Assembly: GCA_945877965.1 (NCBI GenBank)
Contig: CAMCTH010000017.1
Coordinates: forward strand, 1 to 17,776
Length of the DNA stretch: 17,776 nt
Reading direction: 5' to 3'
Source of the DNA: Planctomicrobium piriforme
GTDB lineage: Bacteria; Planctomycetota; Planctomycetia; Pirellulales; PNKZ01
The position numbers were made by a program, and so were the translations under genes. This document shows positions 13,952-17,776 of this stretch, piece after piece (position 1 is the stretch's first letter; each line of letters starts with the position of its first letter). The notes under the pieces were generated by a model. The model did no database searches, was not told the origin of the DNA, and worked only from the letters and a program-made list of their open reading frames with translations.

Positions 13952-15280
13952 CTAGACGACCTCGTAGCCCTTCCGCTGTTCGCGCTTCTGGAACGAGCGG
14001 GCCTCGTCGTCGCCGACGATCTCCTCGGCCTGCGGGTCCCACTTCAGCGAACGATTCAGCCGCAGCGCGATGTTGGCCAAATGACAGGTCGACATCGCGC
14101 GATGATGCGACGCCACGTCCGAGACCGGCAGCCCACGGTCGCGCGTGCAGTCGATGAAGTTGGCCATGTGCGAATCGCGCGGCTTGCCGTGCCGTAGCTT
14201 AGCAAACACCTCGTCGGCAATCGGCTTCGCCTTCAGTTCGTCGACGGCCGCGCCCGCGAGTTTGCCGCGATTGACGAGGATTTTCCCCTTCTCGCCTTCG
14301 AACAAAATGCCGTTGTCGAAGCCGAGATCCTGGGCGTTGTCGCGGATGTTCAACTCGACGCCGTCGGCCGTCTTCGCGAGCACGTGGAACGTAATCGCCG
14401 TGTTGTACATGTCGTCGACGGTCGGCATCCCCTTCTCGAACGGCACCGGATGATCGCATGAGAGGACTTCGAACGACGTCGGACCCGAGGCATCGAGTCC
14501 GAGCGCCCATTGGGCGATGTCGACGTGATGCGCGCCCCAGTCGGTCATCTTGCCGCCGGAGTATTCGTACCACCAACGGAACTCATAGTGAGCCCGTTCT
14601 TTGATGTAATCGACCTTGGGACATTGCCCGAGCCACAGATCCCAGTTGAGTTCCGGCGGCGGATTCGTTTTGGTGAGCTTCTTGCTCCGCGGCGCGCCGC
14701 CGATGGCGCACGTAACACGATTCACCTTGCCGATCCGACCGTCGCGCACCATCGCAACGGCCGTGATGAACATGTTGTTATATTCGCTTCGCTGTTGCGT
14801 GCCGACCTGCATCACGCGGCCGGTCTCCTTCACGACCTTTGAAATGATCTTGCCTTCGTCGATCGTCAGCGTCAGCGGCTTCTCGCAGTAGACGTCCTTG
14901 CCGGATCGCAGCGCGTCGATGGCGATCTTCACGTGCCAATGGTCGGGCGTGCCGATCGTCACGAGGTCGATATCCTTGCGATCGAGCAGCTTGCGATAGT
15001 CTTCATAGAGTTCAGCCTTCCCTTGGCCGAGCCCCTTCGGGTCATTCGCCTTCTCGCGACGCGTCCGATCGGCGTCGCACAGCGCCACGATGTCGCCGTA
15101 CTTCTGCGCGTTCTTGGCAATGCCCGTGCCGCGACCGCCGAGCCCGATCGAACCGATGCGGGGCCGATCGTTTTTCGACTTCGTCTCGTCGGCCAGCGTT
15201 CGCGGCGTCGAGTAGAAATACGGGGCGGCGGCGATACCGGCGGCGGCCGATTGCAAAAAACGGCGACGGGCGAGCGACAT
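13952..15280 (-). CDS. Tat-exported Gfo/Idh/MocA-family oxidoreductase
   Basis: A 442-residue NAD(P)-dependent oxidoreductase of the family that acts on sugars, inositols and their derivatives. The N-terminus MSLARRRFLQSAAAGIAAAPYF (1-22) is a twin-arginine signal, so it should be folded with its cofactor before export. The Rossmann domain (about 40-160) has GLGGRG (46-51), the TPDHWHV motif (111-117) and the EKP cofactor motif (133-135). The C-terminal substrate domain includes GGKMTDWGAHHVDIAQWALG (242-261), with His residues where the family places catalytic groups. AGGAG lies 7 bp before the ATG. The closest family type is the abundant planctomycete secreted oxidoreductase; the substrate is not known. 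It is the last gene of the minus-strand sugar-related run. Confidence 0.93.
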   Translation of the reverse strand: MSLARRRFLQSAAAGIAAAPYFYSTPRTLADETKSKNDRPRIGSIGLGGRGTGIAKNAQKYGDIVALCDADRTRREKANDPKGLGQGKAELYEDYRKLLDRKDIDLVTIGTPDHWHVKIAIDALRSGKDVYCEKPLTLTIDEGKIISKVVKETGRVMQVGTQQRSEYNNMFITAVAMVRDGRIGKVNRVTCAIGGAPRSKKLTKTNPPPELNWDLWLGQCPKVDYIKERAHYEFRWWYEYSGGKMTDWGAHHVDIAQWALGLDASGPTSFEVLSCDHPVPFEKGMPTVDDMYNTAITFHVLAKTADGVELNIRDNAQDLGFDNGILFEGEKGKILVNRGKLAGAAVDELKAKPIADEVFAKLRHGKPRDSHMANFIDCTRDRGLPVSDVASHHRAMSTCHLANIALRLNRSLKWDPQAEEIVGDDEARSFQKREQRKGYEVV

Positions 15281-15390
15281 AGTCTGTCTCCTGAAGGGGG
15301 TGCGGACTCAGAATAAGCGGCCGTCCGGCGCGATGCAAACTTCACGGTCCCCTGGCATCCCTACCTCCGCTCTCTCGACGTCCTTCGCGG

Positions 15391-15882
15391 CTAGATGAGC
15401 ACCGGCTTCCCCAAGCGTCGTCGTACCGGCACGAATTGGCCCGCGTGCATCATCGGATGCATGCCGATCAGCGTGAGCATGTTGCTCACCTTCGGAAAAA
15501 CGTTCCGCATCCGCTCGGGGCCCGGCTTTTCGAGATCGGCGTCGGTCAGCGACTCGATCATCTTCCACGAGGCGGCCCGAACTTTTTCGTACAGCTCCAA
15601 ATACTGCTGCTTGGTGTAGAACTTCGTCGGATCATCGCTACCGGCCGTTTCCTTGGTGTGGGCTTCGGCAAAGCCGGCGGGAAGTTCCAGGCCGCTCCCC
15701 GGCGAGATCAAGTTCTGCAAACTGACTTCGGAGCTGACGAGATGGCCGAGTTGCCAGGCCAAGTGATTGCAGCCCGGCCCCGGGCGCTGCATTAGATCGG
15801 CGTCGCTCAAGTCGTTCGTATATTGCTGCAGGATGAACAAGCCCAGGTCCATCGTCTGCTTCAGCATCTGCTTGCCGTCCAT
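15391..15882 (-). CDS. DinB-fold putative metal-dependent protein
   Basis: A 163-residue four-helix-bundle protein of the DinB/YfiT-type superfamily. His47 in WQLGHLVSSE and the pair His142/His146 in MHPMMHAGQF supply the usual three-His metal site. Members include thiol transferases (bacillithiol or mycothiol S-transferases), a maleylpyruvate isomerase and many uncharacterised stress proteins, so the activity is open. GAGGGA lies about 7 bp before the ATG at 15882. It lies 54 bp after the FucU-like gene and 110 bp before the Tat oxidoreductase gene on the same strand. Cytoplasmic; no signal peptide. Confidence 0.85.
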   Translation of the reverse strand: MDGKQMLKQTMDLGLFILQQYTNDLSDADLMQRPGPGCNHLAWQLGHLVSSEVSLQNLISPGSGLELPAGFAEAHTKETAGSDDPTKFYTKQQYLELYEKVRAASWKMIESLTDADLEKPGPERMRNVFPKVSNMLTLIGMHPMMHAGQFVPVRRRLGKPVLI

Positions 15883-15936
15883 GTTCGATCCCTCTTCGTT
15901 TAAGAAACGTTCTCTCGATCAGACTTCATCGCCGCA

Positions 15937-16383
15937 TTATTCCATTCGCACGCCGACCGACAGCAGCAGATTGGCGAAACGTTGCATGTCGGCGGTCTGC
16001 ACGGTCAGCACGTGGTCGGGCGTTTCGACGTGCTTATAAAAATCCCACTTGTCGATCGGCTCGAGCTTTAAGTTCAGGCCCGACTTTTTCAGCACCTCAC
16101 GGTACTCGTTCCACACCGGCGGGTCGCCGCTGAGCGTGTAGGGATCGTCGGCCGGGTACATCATCGTGTTCACGCGGTCGATCGGCACGGCGGACAGAAT
16201 CGCCTCCAACACTTGCGTGCAATTCACCACGCCGGGCGAGAGATTCAGACACACGACCTCGGCGTTAGGGCCCTTCTTCGTCGACGACGGATAGTGACCG
16301 TCGGCAATCAAGATAGTCGCATGATGCCCGGCCCGGCCGAGAATTTCGTTCAATTGCGGATGAATGAGTTTGTGCAGCAGCAT
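15937..16383 (-). CDS. RbsD/FucU-family sugar mutarotase
   Basis: A 148-residue protein of the RbsD/FucU family, which interconverts anomers of sugars such as ribose or fucose to feed the right form to a kinase or isomerase. Characteristic features are LNEILGRAGHHATILIADGHYP (11-32), with His20 and Asp28 at the family's active-site positions, and YKHVETPDHVLTVQTAD near the C-terminus. It resembles FucU more than RbsD in length, but the sugar cannot be fixed. The ATG at 16383 is the only start that keeps the first strand. No Shine-Dalgarno sequence precedes it; a run of 7-bp repeats lies 6 bp upstream instead. Neighbouring oxidoreductases support a role in sugar catabolism. Confidence 0.9.
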   Translation of the reverse strand: MLLHKLIHPQLNEILGRAGHHATILIADGHYPSSTKKGPNAEVVCLNLSPGVVNCTQVLEAILSAVPIDRVNTMMYPADDPYTLSGDPPVWNEYREVLKKSGLNLKLEPIDKWDFYKHVETPDHVLTVQTADMQRFANLLLSVGVRME

Positions 16384-16389
16384 ATGAGA

Positions 16390-16410
16390 GTAGGCAGTAG
16401 GCAGAGGGCA
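16390..16410. repeat. Tandem 7-bp repeat (GTAGGCA-type, three units)
   Basis: Three consecutive 7-mers, GTAGGCA, GTAGGCA and GAGGGCA, followed by a partial GTA, lie just upstream of the FucU-like start codon (which is on the minus strand). The unit length equals that of the GAGACCG repeats in the terminator at 2947-3033, although the sequence differs. It occupies the place of the ribosome-binding site. Confidence 0.6.
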
Positions 16411-16494
16411 GTAATGGAACGGGCGAACTTTTAGCTTACAGCGGCGTTTACGTTTCGTGCGCTCGTCGGGCGTGCGCGACTTCAGGCCTCATCG

Positions 16495-16554
16495 CCGCGC
16501 ACCCCTATTGGGGAACCTTCGTAGTGCGCGGAAACGACCTTCCTCACCGCGCAC
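16495..16554. other. Mutually exclusive stem arms in the FucU-like gene leader
   Basis: CCGCGCAC (16495-16502), GTGCGCGG (16524-16531) and CCGCGCAC again (16547-16554) let the middle arm pair with either flanking arm. A small CCCC-TATT-GGGG hairpin (16502-16513) sits inside the first loop. The 295-bp gap between the two minus-strand genes (16384-16678) otherwise shows no gene. On the minus strand this could be an attenuator-like leader of the FucU-like gene, but it has no T run or riboswitch core that I recognise. Confidence 0.35.
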
Positions 16555-16678
16555 GCTGCGCAAGTTTGATTGACGTAAGTCATGAATCGTCACTCCTCGT
16601 TCTCGACGTCAAAGTGTTTACCTGGCGACGACGAGCACGACCTACCTTACCGCAAGCGGGTCGCCGTTCAACCCGGTT

Positions 16679-17641
16679 TTAGCCAGGCGAGCCGGCCATC
16701 GCGGCATCGCGGACCGCTTGCAGCACGCTCATATTCGCCGTGCCGTCTTCGGCCGGATGTTCGAGCTTGCCTGCCGCGACGGAACGAGCGAAGCACGACA
16801 ACATCTCGGCGTACTGATCGCCTGCGCCGAAGCGAATCGTTTCGAGTCCGTGGTTTGTGTGATGAAGCAGGACCGACTCCTCGGCAGGAAGCACGCCGGC
16901 GGGAAACTCCAAGGAGCCGGCCGTCCCGACGATTTCGAATCGGTTTCGCGGCGGGCATTCGAAGCTGCAATCGAGCAGGGCCGTCACGTCGTCCGGAAAG
17001 CGGAGCAGCATCGAGAGGGTCGAGTCGACGCCGGGCGAAAAGTATTTGCCGCGCGCGACGATCTCCGTCGGCTCGCTCTGCGTGAAGGTCCGCGCGATAT
17101 TGATGCCGTAACAGCCGAGATCAAACAGCGCTCCGCCGCCGCGAGCCGCATCGAGCCGCCAGTCGCTGCGGTCGATGTCGAACGAAAAATCCATCTTCAC
17201 GAGTCGCAGTTCGCCGAGCTTGCCGTCGGCCAGCAGCTTACGCGCATGCGCGACCCGCGGGTGATGCCGCCACATGAACGCTTCCATCAGCACGACGCCG
17301 GCCTTGCGACAGGCGTCGCTCATCAACATCGCCTGCGCGACGTTCAGAGCCAGCGGCTTTTCGCAGAGCACGTGCTTGCCGGCCTCGGCAGCCCGCTCGG
17401 TCCAGGGCAAATGCAGTTCGTTCGGCAGCGGGATGTAGACCGCGTCGATCTCCGGATCGGCGAGCAACGCTTCGTACGAGTCGTAATGTTTGGGAATACC
17501 GAATTCGGCCGCCCACGCGGCAGCCGTCGCGCCGTTGCGACCGGCGAGGGCCGTGATCTCGACGGACGACGACTTCCGCGCCGCCGCGACGATCGCTCGC
17601 CGCACGATTCGCGCACAACCGAGAATTCCGAGACGCAACAT
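16679..17641 (-). CDS. Gfo/Idh/MocA-family oxidoreductase (cytoplasmic)
   Basis: A 320-residue NAD(P)-dependent sugar-type dehydrogenase. The Rossmann domain (1-120) has GILGCARI (5-12), the PNELHLPW stretch (73-80) and the EKP motif (94-96). The C-terminal domain has MWRHHP (123-128) and GGALFDLGCYGINIAR (169-184), the pattern seen in glucose-fructose oxidoreductase-like and dimeric dihydrodiol dehydrogenase-like members, with Asp174 and Tyr178 as likely active-site residues. No signal peptide, unlike the oxidoreductase at 13952-15280, so the two work in different compartments. The start at 17641 is fixed by the first beta strand. There is no Shine-Dalgarno sequence: a palindromic repeat element ends 3 bp upstream. 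It is the first gene of the minus-strand run. Confidence 0.93.
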   Translation of the reverse strand: MLRLGILGCARIVRRAIVAAARKSSSVEITALAGRNGATAAAWAAEFGIPKHYDSYEALLADPEIDAVYIPLPNELHLPWTERAAEAGKHVLCEKPLALNVAQAMLMSDACRKAGVVLMEAFMWRHHPRVAHARKLLADGKLGELRLVKMDFSFDIDRSDWRLDAARGGGALFDLGCYGINIARTFTQSEPTEIVARGKYFSPGVDSTLSMLLRFPDDVTALLDCSFECPPRNRFEIVGTAGSLEFPAGVLPAEESVLLHHTNHGLETIRFGAGDQYAEMLSCFARSVAAGKLEHPAEDGTANMSVLQAVRDAAMAGSPG

Positions 17642-17643
17642 GG

Positions 17644-17709
17644 TTTAGCCGCCGGGCTTGCCCGGCGCTCTGGAGCGGGTAACGCGCGGGGTCGAGCCCC
17701 GCGGCTAAA
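17644..17709. repeat. REP/BIME-like composite palindrome next to a start codon
   Basis: Outer arms TTTAGCCGC (17644-17652) and GCGGCTAAA (17701-17709) are perfect inverted repeats. Inside are two GC-rich hairpins: GCCGGGC/GCCCGGC (17651-17666, very tight loop) and CGCGGGG/CCCCGCG (17685-17703, loop TCGAG). The cloverleaf-like layout resembles repetitive extragenic palindromes. I have an unverified impression that similar TTAGCCGC...GCGGCTAA elements recur in planctomycete intergenic DNA. Confidence 0.65.
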
Positions 17710-17721
17710 TGAAAACGGACC

Positions 17722-17776
17722 TCAATAATTCAGACGTTGACGGAACGGGTCGTCGAGTCGAGCATAGTACCATGTC
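17722..17776 (-). CDS. Possible C-terminal fragment of an upstream gene
   Basis: On the minus strand the right edge reads TWYYARLDDPFRQRLNY followed by TGA (17722-17724). The composition looks like a genuine protein end rather than the Arg/Pro-rich noise typical of shadow frames here, and its stop lies just before the palindromic element. Only about 17 residues are visible and another minus-strand frame is also open, so this is tentative and no family can be named. Confidence 0.3.
   Translation of the reverse strand, partial: TWYYARLDDPFRQRLNY

Noticed and set aside
16582..17085. Plus-strand frame overlapping the end of the cytoplasmic oxidoreductase
   Set aside because: Arg-rich composition without motifs, opposite a well-supported gene.
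1..17776. CRISPR array, transposase, prophage or defence island
   Set aside because: No direct repeats with regular unique spacers, no transposase or integrase motifs and no defence-type domains were found; repeats present are short heptads and palindromes.

Overview
The window looks like chromosome from a planctomycete (Planctomycetota, probably Pirellulales-like). This is an inference from gene content: a secreted GxDLY-type SGNH hydrolase, a Tat-exported Gfo/Idh/MocA oxidoreductase, a Tad pilus cluster whose pilin carries a GAxxSAE leader, and GC-rich DNA with few clear Shine-Dalgarno sites. I see no tRNA, rRNA, CRISPR array or transposase. Every recognised gene appears intact except those cut by the window edges.

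Region 1 (1-2942) holds a minus-strand run of SGNH hydrolase, VOC-fold protein and TrmH/SpoU-type RNA methyltransferase (cut by the left edge). A secreted cyclophilin-type peptidyl-prolyl isomerase is transcribed divergently, with a TATAAT box in the gap. It converges on the Tad operon across a long hairpin terminator built from opposed 7-bp repeats.

Region 2 (3037-13946) is the core of the window. Seven minus-strand genes encode a Tad/Flp pilus machine in the order prepilin peptidase (tadV), tadE, cpaB, a tadG-like gene, ATPase cpaF/tadA, tadB and tadC. The Flp-type pilin gene is divergent, behind a 484-bp intergenic region with a near-consensus sigma-54 promoter and several palindromes. Downstream of the pilin, after a strong UUCG-capped hairpin, are a polytopic GT-C-like membrane protein and a membrane-anchored protein of unknown function. 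The secretin (cpaC/rcpA) and tadZ are not in the cluster.

Region 3 (13952-17776) is a minus-strand run: a Gfo/Idh oxidoreductase, an RbsD/FucU-type sugar mutarotase, a DinB-fold protein and a Tat-exported Gfo/Idh oxidoreductase. It suggests sugar catabolism. Two of these genes have a repeat element directly against the start codon in place of a ribosome-binding site. A possible C-terminal fragment of another gene lies at the right edge.

The most interesting parts are the pilin control region, the shared shifted prepilin motif, the two unexplained genes downstream of the pilin, and the three repeat elements.
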